64,000 bases of DNA, taken from NCBI RefSeq assembly GCF_024679095.1, contig NC_066512.1, forward strand, positions 13,446,536-13,510,535, read 5' to 3'. Below, piece after piece: positions 11,050-21,589 of the stretch. Each line of letters opens with the position of its first letter. The stretch's first letter is position 1. The position numbers and the translations under genes are program-made. Origin of the DNA: Eriocheir sinensis. Lineage: Eukaryota > Arthropoda > Malacostraca > Decapoda > Varunidae. The notes beneath the pieces were generated by a model. It was given only the letters and a program-made list of their open reading frames with translations, searched no databases and was not told the DNA's origin.

Positions 11050-11452
11050 AGGGTTGCCACCTTGAGATCAGAAAAATGCGGAACATCTCGCTTTCCAATA
11101 CGGAACGAATTTGTATTATAAGAGACGGGTGGCAACCCTAAAATTTCTGTAGCCTGCCCTGCCTTGGCAGTCATTGCATGTCTGCTGCTTGTGGAGGTAG
11201 GAAGAAGGGGGTCGCGTACTGTACACGCGTATTTCAGGACGACCCTTGACATACATAATTTTACGGCCTGGTTTTTTAGATTAACCGAAAAATGCCATCA
11301 CTATAGCTTTAAAATGCTGAATTTTATCTGCTTTCCCATTCAGACAGAAAAATAGGGAACACATGGCGTTCCGTATTGGTTCAAAACGGAACGCACCATT
11401 TCATTCTCCAATACGGAACGATTCCGTATTTTAAGGGACGGGTGTTCACCCT
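11050..11452 (+). mobile_element. MITE with AGGGTTGCCACC-type ends, copy 1
   Basis: Runs from AGGGTTGCCACC to a decayed GGTGTTCACCCT, about 400 bp, and contains repeated words such as CGGAACG and AATACGGAA. A second copy in the opposite sense lies at 38613-39018. An internal GGGTGGCAACCCT near 11129-11141 also mirrors the left end. There is no coding capacity, so it is a non-autonomous DNA transposon of undetermined superfamily. Confidence 0.65.
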
Positions 11453-11683
11453 ACGGGCCAGGTGCCACAAGCTAGGTGGTGACGCGGCAGTGTGGTGGGG
11501 CCGTAACGTCCAGGATGGAGGAGAGCGATGACGGGGGCAACCGACTGGCAGGGATCGAGGTAACAGCAACCCCGAATGGCGGTGAGGGCTGGATGGGAAG
11601 CCGGGGTAAAGATGTTGGTGTACGGCTGAGTCTCAGTGTAGTCTGGCTCCCACCTCTGCGTTGGTTAATTAAGGCCCAGTCAC

Positions 11684-13088
11684 ACCGGCTTTACGACCTA
11701 CTGCCGACCTCCAGCGACGTGCAGGTCGCGGGAGGTCTCACATGGTCGACGATTGGTCGTGCGTGCGATCGTCATGTGTCTCCATCTGCCCTGCGACCGA
11801 TGAAGGCTTTAGGTCATGCTCTCAAGCTACAGTCACACTGATTTTACGACCTGCTAACGACCACCTGCGACCTCAAAATGCTGCGATTCAAGCTACAGTC
11901 ACACTGACTTCACGACCTGCTAATGACCACCTGCGACCTCAAAATGCTGCGATTCACACCCACCGCTGCCCGACCACATATGTGGCAAAGTAGTCGTGCG
12001 ACCGAACGGCTACCGGCGGTCGTTTAGTGTCCGTCCAGTGTCTGTCCAGTGGGTGGCCGGACGGCGACCATGGTAAGATTCACACCTTGACCTTACACCT
12101 GGAGTCAGGCCAAGACGCTCACCATACGCCGACCGGTGACTGACAGGCAAAGACCAGTACGCGTCCTGTCGCAATGAGGACGGTGACCTCCCTTAAGGAC
12201 TTGCTGCTGACGTGTTACAGTATATACTATTTTCACCCAATTATATTACACATTTCTCATTCTTATTTCTGTCAATTATTTGTAAAAAAATAGTTACTTA
12301 CAGAGGTAATGAAAGTATTCTGTGCTTCACTGCAGCAAAAGACGGATATTTGTGACCCCCCCCCCCCTATGTGCCGCAGACATGCAAAAAATGCTCCAAG
12401 CAATCTTGGTTTAATTCATTGTTAGTATATGTAACATTATATTCGTTCTAAAGCATTTCCATCACCCTGGGCAGATCAGAAGATGAAATTAACAGTTCTT
12501 TTTGAAATGGATAAAAGCCATTAGCTCTACAGACTATCATTGTTATTGCTGTGCACATCATGTCCTGCAGTAATTTATTTTGGGTAAGCAGAGGTGACCC
12601 ATACACATTTGCCGTGTGCTTGACCTGTGGAGCAGGTTGAGTTGGGACGGAGCTTGGGCGGGCTGAGGGGCGTGGGACGTCACTGCTCAGGAATGTACCT
12701 CATTTCCGGGCAAGGGTGGTTTGATCTACCACCGGTCGCCGCACAACTCGCCGTGTGGTGGAAGGTCTGACGTCGACCACGGCCAATGACAGATGAAAAG
12801 TGGACGGCGACAGTTAATGGTCACCTGTCGGCCACCGGTGGCAGTCCGCTTGCCGTCCAGACGCAGTCCATTCGGCCACCGGACGGCAACCTTTTTTACG
12901 ACCGGCAGCGACCTGAGAGGTCGGCTGGAGGTTTTAGAGCATGACCTAAAACCTCCATCGGTCGCAGGGCAGACGGAGACACATGACGATCGCACGCACG
13001 ACCAATCGTCGACCATGTGAGACCTCCCGCGACATGTAGGTCGCTGGAGGTCGGCAGAGGGTCGTAGAGCCAGTGTGACTGGGCCTTC
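11684..13088. mobile_element. Harbinger-like element with about 140-bp inverted ends
   Basis: Left end AAGGCCCAGTCACACCGGCT (11684) and right end ending AGTGTGACTGGGCCTT (13088) are inverted copies extending about 140 bp inward (11684-11822 against 12940-13088). The shared part includes GGTCGTGCGTGCGATCGTCA. The end motif resembles the Harbinger termini at 37619 and 59421. No clear target duplication was found. Its interior (11823-12940) is itself one arm of a larger palindrome. Confidence 0.6.
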
Positions 13089-14188
13089 AAACCTCCAGTC
13101 GACCTCTCAGGTCGCTGCCGGTCGTAAGAAAGGTTGCCGTCCGGTGGCCGAATGGACTGCGTCTAGACGGCAAGCGGACTGCCACCGGTGGCCGACAGGT
13201 GACCATTAACTGTTGAACGACGACCGGATGGCAAGCGGACGCCGTCTGGTTGCCGTCAGATAGTAGGAGGTCGCTGATGGTCGCCGTCCACTTTTCATCT
13301 GTCATTGGCCGTGGTCGACGTCCGGTCTTCCACTATACGGCGAGTTGTGCGGCGACCGGTGGTAGATAAACCACCCTTGCCCGGAAATGAGGTACATTCC
13401 TGAGCAGTGACGTCCCACGCCCCTCAGCCCGTTCAAGCTCCGTCCCAACTCAACCTGCTCCACAGGTCAAGCACGCGGTCAAATGTGTATGGGTCACCTC
13501 TGCCTAACCAAAATAAATTACTGCAGGACATGATGTGCACAGCAGTAACAATGAGAGTCTGTAGAGCTAATGGCTTTTATCCATTTCAAAAAGAACTGTT
13601 AATTTCATCCTCTGCTCTGCCCAGGGTGATGGAAATGCTTTAGAACGAATATAATGTTACATACATACTAACAACGTACAGGTTAAACCAAGAGCATTTT
13701 TTGCATGTCTGCGGCACATAGGGGGGGGGGGGGGTCACAAACATCCGTCTTTTGCTGCAGTGAAGCACAGAATACTTTCATTACCTTTATAAGTAACTAT
13801 TTTTTTTACAAATAATTTACAGAAATAAGAATGAGAAATGTGTAATATAACTGGGTGAAAATATTATATACTGTAACACGTCAGCAGCAAGTCGTTAAGG
13901 GAGGTCGCCGTCCTCATTGCGACAGGACGCGTACTGGTCTGCCTGTCGGTCACCGGTCGGTGTATGGGGGGCGTCTTGGCCTGACTCCAGGTGTGAGGTC
14001 AAGGTGTGAATCTTACCATGGTCGCCGTCCGGTCACCCACTGGGCGGACACTAAACGACCGCCGGTAGCCGTTCGGTCGCACGACTACTTTGCCACTTAT
14101 GTGGTCGGAGAGCGGTGGGTGTGAATCACAGCATTTTGAGGACGCAGGTGGTCGTTAGACGGTCGTAAAGTCAGTGTGATTGTAGCTT
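11823..14188. repeat. Large inverted repeat, arms of about 1.1 kb
   Basis: The sequence of 11823-12940 returns in reverse complement at 13089-14188. Matching landmarks: the poly-C run at 12358-12366 and the poly-G run near 13722-13733; GCACAGAATACTTTCATTAC in both senses; the left segment at 12721-12808 and its mirror at 13282-13370. The arms differ by small indels, a 66-bp tandem duplication in the left arm (11825-11955), and about 60 extra bases in the right arm (13219-13281). The spacer at 12940-13088 is the right end of the element at 11684-13088. Confidence 0.8.
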
Positions 14189-14290
14189 TATCCACATCGT
14201 GTCCGTTCAAACCCTTGCGGTGATTGAGCAGGGTCCCAAGCGCCGCTTACTGGATGAAGCGTAGATAATTAATAGTAGTCTTCCCTTACA

Positions 14291-14605
14291 GTCTTCTACC
14301 TCTTAAATTCCGCCGCGTCATGTTGCCTCTCTATTTTCTATTGATAGTTTCACGCTTTCTGCTCTTCTGAACTTGCTAACTGCAGTCATCCCCCCCCCCC
14401 TTCCGCGGCCTCGCCGCACACGACTTTCTACTCAAGCTCATCCCTTTACTGTCCAAATCCCTTACGCACGAGTTAACCATCATCTTCACTCTTTCATCCC
14501 TCACGCAGGTAAACTCTGGAACCATCTTCCTTCATCTGTATTTCCTCTTGCCTACGACTTGAACTCTTTCAAGAGGGTATCAGGACACCTCTCCTCCCGA
14601 AAATG
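14291..14605 (+). pseudogene. LINE ORF2 C-terminal part, beyond the insertion
   Basis: Resumes the LINE frame after the insertion: FCSSELANC, PPLPRPRRTRLST, FTVQIPYARVNHHLHSFIPH, AGKLWNHLPSSVFPLAYDLN, SFKRVSGHLSSRK, stop at about 14605. The same C-terminus is encoded at 16503 and 18903 on the other strand. A frameshift lies near 14380 and a stop in the preceding stretch. The domain contains the WN.LP..V motif common to LINE C-termini. Confidence 0.8.
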
Positions 14606-14940
14606 ACTTATCTTTCGGCCACTCCTCTGAAATCTTTTATGGGAGCAGCGAGTAGCGGGCCTTGAATTCATTAGTTTCTTTTCTTTTTTCTGGCCCTTGA
14701 GCTGTTTCTCTGCTGTAAAAAAAAAAAAAAAAAAATCATTGAATATATGCAACATTATAATGCACAGTAGTTGGTACCTATTGTTCTGAAGGTGGTAAAC
14801 AGACAAATTTATCTCGGGGTTTGGTCAGATGTGGAATTTTTTGTAATGGTTAATGAATGGAAGTGTGACCCAATCCAGACACGAAAATGTTACACTACGC
14901 CCCAGACTTAGTGACAAAATACATGGAGCTATTATAGTAG

Positions 14941-15142
14941 CATCTCCGTGGTTAAGTGGTTAGCACGCCTAGCTACGATTCTGCTGCCTTAGGTTCGAAT
15001 CATTGCCTCTGGGCAGTCGGCGCGCAGCTCCCCCATTTGTTCATACTTCTTTTCGTCGATGAATGGGTACCTGAGGTAATCTAGGGAAGATAAATTATGG
15101 TAACCCTGCCCTGCCCTGTGTTCTGGGGTAATGGGTTCTCGC
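14941..15142 (+). mobile_element. tRNA-derived SINE, 5' part, split by the hAT element
   Basis: Box A-like TGGTTAAGTGG (about 14951) and box B GGTTCGAATCA (about 14993) sit in a tRNA-like head. The body continues with ATGGGTACCTGAGGTAATCT to the insertion point. The other part lies beyond the hAT element at 20378-20465. A complete relative on the minus strand is at 25885-26185. Confidence 0.75.
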
Positions 15143-15911
15143 CAGGGGCGGATCCAGAAAATCAATTTTGGGGGGCCCCGCTGGTAAAATTTCATAAATT
15201 AGCGACAGCCTCAAAACAGTGAAGACCAATGGATAGTGATGGCGGTTCTTTGCTTGACCCGGTAGCAGCAATAGGCCAAATTTGTGGCTTTACCATGAAC
15301 CAGCGACGAGCCTAATTTTTGCCATGATATAAACCCCCAAAAATAGATGATGCATAAACTGATCACAAATGCGTTGATATATATTATGAAATGGTTTGCT
15401 TGAGTGATGATTTTTTCTCATTTTTGTAGCTTAGAGGGGCCTTTAAGAAACATGATCCCCGCAGTTACCGGGTTAAAATCCGCAGCTCCCGAGCAATCAA
15501 CGTATATGTGACAAATGAATTTTTCTTGTATCTATATATGAAGTGTAATCAATATTTAAGCTGGCAAGCAATAACAAGAAACAATTCAAATTGTACATCC
15601 GACCAGTAAAAAGGCAGATCTGAACAGGTAGAAATCATCACCATACGAGCATTCGAAGAAAACTAAACGTTTATTTCGATATGTAAGCAGCAAGGGTGAT
15701 CATAATACAGGTCATATATAAATTACAAACCTAACCTTTACAAAAAAAGAGCTAATATGTAAAATTAGACACAGCTGAAGACAAAAAGGAATTCTAATAA
15801 GGCTTCTTTTACATGGGATTCAGTTAACACATTTGCAAAGATTGGCTGATCTAAAGAAATATATTTACAAATTCCCAAGTATTCAACAAGTGCCTCACTA
15901 AGCAAAGAGTA
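15143..15911. other. hAT interior without recognised coding
   Basis: AT-rich filler between the left hAT end and the CR1-like LINE tail. No open frame or motif of note. Confidence 0.5.
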
Positions 15912-18195
15912 CATAAGAACATAAGAACATAAGAACGTAAGAGTCTGCAAGAGGCCGGTAGGCCTGTACGAGGCAGCTCCTTTGAACCTTAGCTCCCGTG
16001 TATCTAACCCCACCTAATATCGCTGTCCATGAATTTATCTAATCTATTTTTGAATGTGACAATTGTATTGGCACTAACCACGTGACTGCTAAGCCTATTC
16101 CACTCATTCACCACTCTGTTAGTAAACCAATTTTTGCCTATGTCCCTGTTGAATCTGAATTTATCCAGTTTAAACCCATTACTTCGTGTCCTACCCGGTT
16201 CTCTTACCAACAAAACCTTATGAATATCCCCTTTATTAAAGCCCTTCATCCATTTATAAACCTCGATCATGTCTCCACGCACCCTTCGCCTTTCTCGAGA
16301 ATGCAAGTTTAACTGTTTGAGTCTTTCCTCGTATGGCAAGTTTCTCAATCCTTAAATAATCTTAGTCATCCTCCTCTTTTTTTTTTTTTTTTTAATTTTT
16401 TACAGCTAAGGAGACAGCTCAAGGGCGCAAAGAAAAAAAAAGAAAAAAGGCCCGCTACTCACTGCTCCCGAACAGAGGTTAAAGGAGTGTCCAAATCAGA
16501 GGTTAATTTCGGGAGGAGAGGTGTCCTGATACCCTCCTCTTGAAAGAGTTCAAGTCGTAGGCAGGAGGAAATACAGATGAAGGAAGATTGTTCCAGAGTT
16601 TACCAGCGTGAGGGATGAAAGAGTGAAGATGCTGGTTAACTCTTGCATAAGGGGTTTGGACAGTATAGGGATGAGCATGAGTAGAAAGTCGAGTGCAGCG
16701 GGGCCGCGGGAGGGGGGGAGGCATGCAGTTAGCAAGTTCAGAAGAGCAGTCAGCGTGGAAATATCGATAGAAGATAGAAAGAGAGGCAACATTGCGGCGA
16801 AATTTAAGAGGTAGAAGACTATCAGTATGAGGAGGAGAGCTGATGAGACGAAGAGCCTTAGCCTCCACTCTGTCCAGAAGAGCTGTGTGAGTGGAGCCCC
16901 CCCACACATGAGATGCATACTCCATACGAGGGCGGACAAGGGCCCTGTATATGGACAGTAACTGTGCAGGGGAGAAGAACTGGCGGAGACGGTACAGAAC
17001 GCCCAGCCTCGAGGAAGCTGATTTAGTAAGAGATGAGATATGAAGTTTCCAGTTGAGATTTTGAGTTAAGGATAGACCGAGGATGTTTAGTGTTGAGGAG
17101 GGTGATAGCTGGGTGTTGTCAAAGAATAGGGGATAGTTGTTTGGAAGATTGTGTCGAGTGGATAGGTGGAGAAACTGTGTTTTTGAGGCGTTGAAGGACA
17201 CCAGGTTCTTCTTTCCCCAATCGGAAATAATAGTAAGGTCTGAGGTCTGCACCGATTCTAACATTCTGATATCCATTCTATTGTATGGTGACCAGAGCTG
17301 AACCGCATAGTCAAGATGAGGTCTAACTAATGCTAAATATAGTTTGAGGAAGACTTCGGACCTTCTGTTGCTTACGCTCCTTGAAATAAATCCCAGTACC
17401 CTATTTGTTCGATTTCTAGCTTGAATGCATTGTGCCTTTGGACGGAGATCAGAGCTCACTAAGACCCCTAAATCCCTCTCGCACCCAGACCTGCTTATGA
17501 GAGTGCCATTTAAGCAATAGTTATGTGAGGGGTTGTTCCTACCTACACTCAGACTACTGCACTTACCTACATTGATCTCCATTTGCCATTTATCCGCCCA
17601 GTCATACAATCTGTTTAGTTCATCCTGGAGAATATTAGCGTCCTGATCCGACTCAATTACTCTACCGATCTTGGTATTATCTGCAAACTTACTGATATCA
17701 CTACTAATTCCTGTATCTAAGTCATTGATATAAATAATAAGCAAAAGTGAACCTAATACCGAGCCTTGTGGGACCCCACTCGTAACATACCCCCAGTCAG
17801 ATCTTTTATCATTGATTTGCACTCTTTGTTTCCTATTGCTAAGCCACGCCGTGACCCAGTTCAAAACTTTACCCTCTACACCGTGAGCCTATAATTTAAG
17901 CAATAGTCGTTGGTGAGGAACTTTGCCAAACGCTTTACTAAAATCAAGATAGATTACATCATAATTTTAATCTCTGTCTACCGCCTCAAATATTTTATTG
18001 TAGAAGAACAAAAGATTGGTGAGGCATGACCTACCTTTCGTGAACCCACGCTGCGAGTCGTGAATTAAGCTATGTTTCTCTAGATGCTCCCGAATGTTCC
18101 TGGCTATTATGGACTCCAGCATCTTGCCTATAACCGATGTTAAGCTAATTGGGCGATAGTTTGAAGCAGCTGACTTGTCCCCCTTTTTGAAAATC
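15912..18195 (-). pseudogene. CR1-like LINE, 5'-truncated, split by another LINE
   Basis: Reading the minus strand from 18195: PPIFKKGDKSAASNYRPISL, HDSQRGFTKGRSCLTNLLFF, TSGVPQGSVLGSLLLIIYIN, KFADNTKIG, WQMEINVGKCSSLSVGRN, LALVRPHLDYAVQLWSPYN, to about 17247. After the inserted Jockey-type piece it resumes at 16376 with RMTKII, RNLPYEERLKQLNLHSRER, GDMIEVYKWMKGFNKGD, NWFTNRVVNEWNRLSSHVV. The 3' end at 15912-15942 is an AACATAAG-type short tandem repeat, as CR1/L2 elements have in place of poly(A). The catalytic FADD is FADN (AAT codon at 17676-17678) and a stop interrupts VDRD*NYDVIYLDF, so it is dead. Confidence 0.85.
16377..17246 (-). mobile_element. Jockey-type LINE, 5'-truncated copy inside the CR1-like LINE
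   Basis: The minus strand carries the ORF2 end DLTIISDWGKKNLVSFNASK, TQNLNWKLHISSLTKSASSR, MEYASHVWGGSTHTALLDRV, then AGKLWNNLPSSVFPPAYDLN to a stop at about 16503, a 3' UTR and a poly(A) run (T-run at 16377-16394). It joins the CR1 frame after ...MLESVQ at 17247. The coding part is intact over about 240 codons, so it is younger than the copy at 7.5-14.7 kb. Confidence 0.85.
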
Positions 18196-18225
18196 GGGGG
18201 ACAGGTCAGCTGCTTCAAACTATCG
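18154..18225. repeat. 30-bp hairpin at the 5' end of the CR1-like LINE
   Basis: CGATAGTTTGAAGCAGCTGA at 18154 onward (arm to 18183) and its reverse complement at 18196-18225 match in 29 of 30 positions around a 12-nt loop. The left arm is LINE coding sequence (SAASNYRPI). The right arm overlaps the last codons of the hAT transposase. It marks the truncation junction. Confidence 0.85.
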
Positions 18226-19575
18226 GCGGTTTTTTACGCCGAATTTGCTTATCACTCTCTCGACTGAAGTGGGGATATCATAGTGAACACAGAGGAGGGC
18301 AAATCCGTTCAGGCGCTCTTGGCCGACGGTACTCCTCAGATAGGTTTTCAGCCTTTTCAATGCTGAGAAAGACCTCTCGGCTTCCGCGTTGGAGACTGGA
18401 AGCGTCAACAGAGTTTTCAAGAGAATGGCGAGATTGGGGAACATGCTGGTGCTGGTGTGTGCCTGGGCTTCTTTGATAGTTTTGAAGACCGGAACAGATA
18501 ATGCCCTGCGCTCCGCTTCCGCCTTCACGAGTGTCAGGGATTCGATTTCGAGCTCGTAGAGCTTCGCCGCTTGAAGCACAGCCGCAACATCCGTTTCGGG
18601 GCCTTTGAGGAGTTGCTTGAGCTGAAGTGTGACAGGCACTGTGTCGTCGCCGAACCGACTCTTCAACTCAGCCAAGACGTGGTCCACGAACTGAATGTAC
18701 ACCGCCCGGCGGTAGTACTCCTCAGCGTTCTCGCACGGAACATTTGATCGCTGGGTCTGTCGTCCACAGAGTCGTGGCACAGGGATGGTGTCATGCGATG
18801 ACCCCACCTCGACCAAAAGTTCTTCCGCTTTCATGAACACGTCGTGGAAATGATTCTCCGCATCTGCTCTGAACTTGGCAAAAATGGTTTCGATGCCACG
18901 AAGGAGAGGTGTCCTGATACCCTCCTCTTGAAAGAGTTCAAGTCGTAGGCAGGAGGAAATACAGATGAAGGAAGATTGTTCCAGAGTTTACCAGCGTGAG
19001 GGATGAAAGAGTGAAGATGCTGGTTAACTTTTGCATAAGGGGTTTGGACAGTATAGGGATGAGCATGAGTAGAAAGTCGTGTGCAGCGGGGCCGCGGGAG
19101 GGGGGGAGGCATGCAGTTAGCAAGTTCAGAAGAGCAGTCAACGTGAAAATAGCGATAGAAGATAGAAAGAGAGGCAACATCGCGACGGAATTTAAGAGGT
19201 AGAAAACTATCAGTAGGAGGAGGAGAGCTGATGAGACGAAGAGCCTTAGACTCCACTCTGTCCAGAAGAGCTGTGTGAGTGGAGTCCCCCCACACGTGAG
19301 ATGCATACTCCATACGAGGGCGGACAAGGCCCCTGTTACAGGTGCCCTATATATGGATAGCAACTGCGCGGTGGAGCAGAACTGGCGAAGACGATACAGA
19401 ACACCCCATCGAAACCAAGTCTCCTGCACTTGGCCATGTCCAATCCGAGGTCTTCAACGGTGCGCAAAAGGAGCCAGGCTAAACCTTTACCGGTGAGGTC
19501 ATGGGCGTGCACAAAGGAAAAGAAGTCGTCCCTAATTTCCTCTTCGAAGTGCCGAATGATGATAGTGGCCTGCAC
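18222..19575 (-). pseudogene. hAT transposase relic (ZMYM/TTF-type), interrupted
   Basis: Minus-strand reading from 19575: ATIIIRHFEEEIRDDFFSFV, DLGLDMAKCRRLGFDGV (central RNase H-like part), to about 19417; then, beyond a LINE fragment, from about 18880: HDVFMKAEELLVEVG, ELKSRFGDDTVP, and the C-terminal hAT dimerisation region FPNLAILLKTLLTLPVSNAE, AERSFSALKRLKTYLRSTVG, QERLNGFALLCVHYD, with a stop at 18220-18222. The N-terminal zinc finger and a stretch of perhaps 150-200 residues between the two parts are absent. The open frame over the last 200 codons suggests moderate age. Confidence 0.8.
18903..19406 (-). mobile_element. Internal fragment of a Jockey-type LINE
   Basis: About 500 bp near-identical to 16510-17000: GVLYRLRQF, VWSMHL in one frame, MEYASHVWGDSTHTALLDRV and FIPHAGKLWNNLPSSVFPPA in another. 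It lacks the stop, 3' UTR and poly(A), ending in ...SGHLS, so it did not arrive by a normal target-primed insertion. It lies where a block of hAT transposase is missing. Confidence 0.8.
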
Positions 19576-20377
19576 TAAAATTCACTTTCTGGTTGCATGT
19601 GAGGAATGAGGCCACAAAGAAATTTTCCTAGGCCTTTAAATCTTGCTCTATAATATTCAATATACGATTCCGTAACTTAAATACTGAAAATAAATAAAGA
19701 AAATCCTGAGTTCTCCAGAAATGCAACAGAAAGGTACCAGTTTTCGTTTTGACTCACTCTGAAAGTGGACATTTTAGCAGATTGAGGGGGGGGGGGGTCG
19801 TCCGACACCCCCGGCCCCTCCCCCCCCCTGGGTGCGGCGTATTACGGCCCTGTACGAGTAAATAGATTGTTAGATGAGTGCGGGCCCCATAAGAGCGCAG
19901 GGCCCTGGCCCTGTAGGAGAGTGAAAAATTACATCAGACACCGAAAAAAATTAAATCTTGCCTGAGCATCCTGTCCACCTCCGCATAGTAAAGCCCAAGG
20001 AACCAACGAGGAGGAATTTTTTAAAGTTTGGAGGACAGTGTTCAGAGCTATCTAGCGGCGGCCGGCTTCGCTCCCCAGCTCTTTAGCTTTTTAGGGGTAT
20101 CTTAAATATATTTTGTTTTCTCAATTCATGGGTATTTCAAATATTTTAGTTATCCTAATATTTTTTTTGGGGGGGCCCGGGCCATCCAGCTCCCCACCCC
20201 CGTATCCGCGCCTGCATATGCCTACAGCCGACGACACATTCCGTATTATAGTTGCAGGTATCAGCTATCGGTGTCAGTTATGTACCGACTATCCGCATAC
20301 ACTCGAGATTTTCTGGGGGGGGCGGAGATTTTTTGGGGGACCCGGGCCCCCTGGCCCCTCCCCTGTATCCGCCCCTG

Positions 20378-20465
20378 GTTCTCACCCTCCACAGGCCCAT
20401 ATGGTCCTTTGAGATAGAGATAACCACCGCGGCCATGCGCAACTATAGCGTACGCTCAACTTTAT
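20378..20465 (+). mobile_element. tRNA-derived SINE, 3' part, beyond the hAT element
   Basis: After the right hAT target duplication the SINE body resumes (CAACTATAGCGTACGCTCAA near 20440). It matches the minus-strand SINE at 25885-25920, which has GCAGCTATAGCGTACGCCCT. This confirms that the hAT element landed inside a SINE. Confidence 0.65.
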
Positions 20466-21014
20466 CTTTGTACTTTACTGATGAAGCACATTTATTTTAC
20501 TGGCTGGCTTTTGCACTCGTTAAAAAAAAAAAGAAAAAAAAAACGTTCCGTGGTAAGGGCGTGCACATGGTTACTCCTCGGTGGTGATCATCACGCATGG
20601 GCCGTGGGTCTGTATGTGGTGCCAGTGGTGGTTGCCAGCCTCGAGTAGTGACAGACCCCAAGAAAGGAGTACATGGCATCCTCGAAACCACACCCCGCGG
20701 CTCCCTCGTGTGACGTCGCCCTGCAGCCTCGCAGTTTCGAGCCAAGTTTTCTGCCATGAACACGACCGAACCTTGATAGTTTTAATTTCTCGAACTTAGG
20801 TTTAAGGATATTTATTACGTGTGTGTTGTATGGTACCTGTAAGCAACGACGCATGTTTGTGGATCTATGTTAGCGAATCGGTAAGTATATATTCCTACTG
20901 TTTTTATCAACATATAATTATAATTATGACTAGTTTGGCTAGTCATAACATTTCATGTCGGAGCAATATTTCCCTTGAAAGTGAGCGATAGTCTTAACTA
21001 GTGATGTGTATTTG

Positions 21015-21015
<1 letters not shown>

Positions 21016-21097
<82 letters not shown>
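21016..21097. repeat. (TA)n microsatellite
   Basis: About 41 uninterrupted AT/TA units. Confidence 0.95.
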
Positions 21098-21099
<2 letters not shown>

Positions 21100-21480
21100 C
21101 GAGTGCAAGTGCGTAATCATTGCTTATGAGGCCATTTGTTCTTTAGGTCATGTAAAGTAAATGTATCACGGGAGTAAAATTGTTATGGTATTAGTGACCG
21201 GCTCTGAAATTCAATGGGAGGCTGAGGCGTAAGAACGGGCTATTATATGGGGAATTTCATATGCAAATTGGACAATACAAAATCACTAAATATAAGGGAG
21301 AATGCTTATGGTTAAGTTGATTGTAATCAGAGGAGCGAAATTATGTATGGAAAAAATTAATGGTCTCTGATGATACATGGCTAAGTATGTAGTAGACTGT
21401 GAATATAATTGTCAATTTACTGTTGAATATTTAGTCGAGTGGCCCTTGAATGCCTCTATTATCAAGCTTGTTTTAACCTC

Positions 21481-21482
<2 letters not shown>

Positions 21483-21558
<76 letters not shown>

Positions 21559-21589
21559 TATGTCATGCTCTAGGAGTGGGAAATGAACC

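Larger units (their letters stand above)
10697..14290 (+). mobile_element. 3.6-kb insertion with LTR-like termini inside the LINE
   Basis: The LINE reading frame is interrupted exactly here. The inserted DNA starts TGTGAAGG and ends CCCTTACA, short imperfect inverted termini of TG...CA type, and is bounded by GTCTT at 10692-10696 and 14291-14295. That is the 5-bp duplication expected of an LTR retrotransposon or solo LTR. No gag or pol coding was found. The interior is mostly later DNA-transposon insertions, so a solo LTR enlarged by nesting is the simplest reading. A 64-bp segment (ACAAGCTAGGTGGTG...) occurs twice, at about 10982-11040 and 11468-11525, on either side of the nested MITE. Confidence 0.6.
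7547..14737 (+). mobile_element. Jockey-type non-LTR retrotransposon, decayed and split
   Basis: In order: possible ORF1, apurinic-type endonuclease, reverse transcriptase, a foreign insertion at 10697-14290, the last about 105 codons of ORF2, a short 3' UTR (CTGGCCCTTGAGCTGTTTCT) and a poly(A) run at 14717-14737. The poly(A) tail and RT motifs point to the Jockey/CR1 group, Jockey side. Related 3' pieces occur on the minus strand at 16377-17246, 18903-19406 and 49233-49345. The left end is approximate. Confidence 0.8.
15143..20377 (-). mobile_element. hAT-superfamily DNA transposon with 8-bp target duplication
   Basis: Terminal inverted repeats CAGGGGCGGATCCAG (from 15143) and GTATCCGCCCCTG (to 20377) are flanked by GTTCTCGC (15135-15142) and GTTCTCAC (20378-20385), an 8-bp duplication with one difference. 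Eight bases is the hAT rule. A decayed hAT transposase lies inside on the minus strand. About half the length is later LINE insertions. A further hAT-like end, GTATCCGCGCCTG, at about 20201-20213 and a GC-rich end-like patch at 19786-19855 suggest more nested fragments. Confidence 0.75.

Noticed and set aside
12726..13305. Open frames on both strands within the large inverted repeat
   Set aside because: They mirror each other across the palindrome and show no domain; open only because the repeat is GC-rich.
15912..15942. CRISPR-like or telomere-like short direct repeats
   Set aside because: The AACATAAG units have no spacers and lie at the 3' end of a CR1-like LINE, where such tails are normal.
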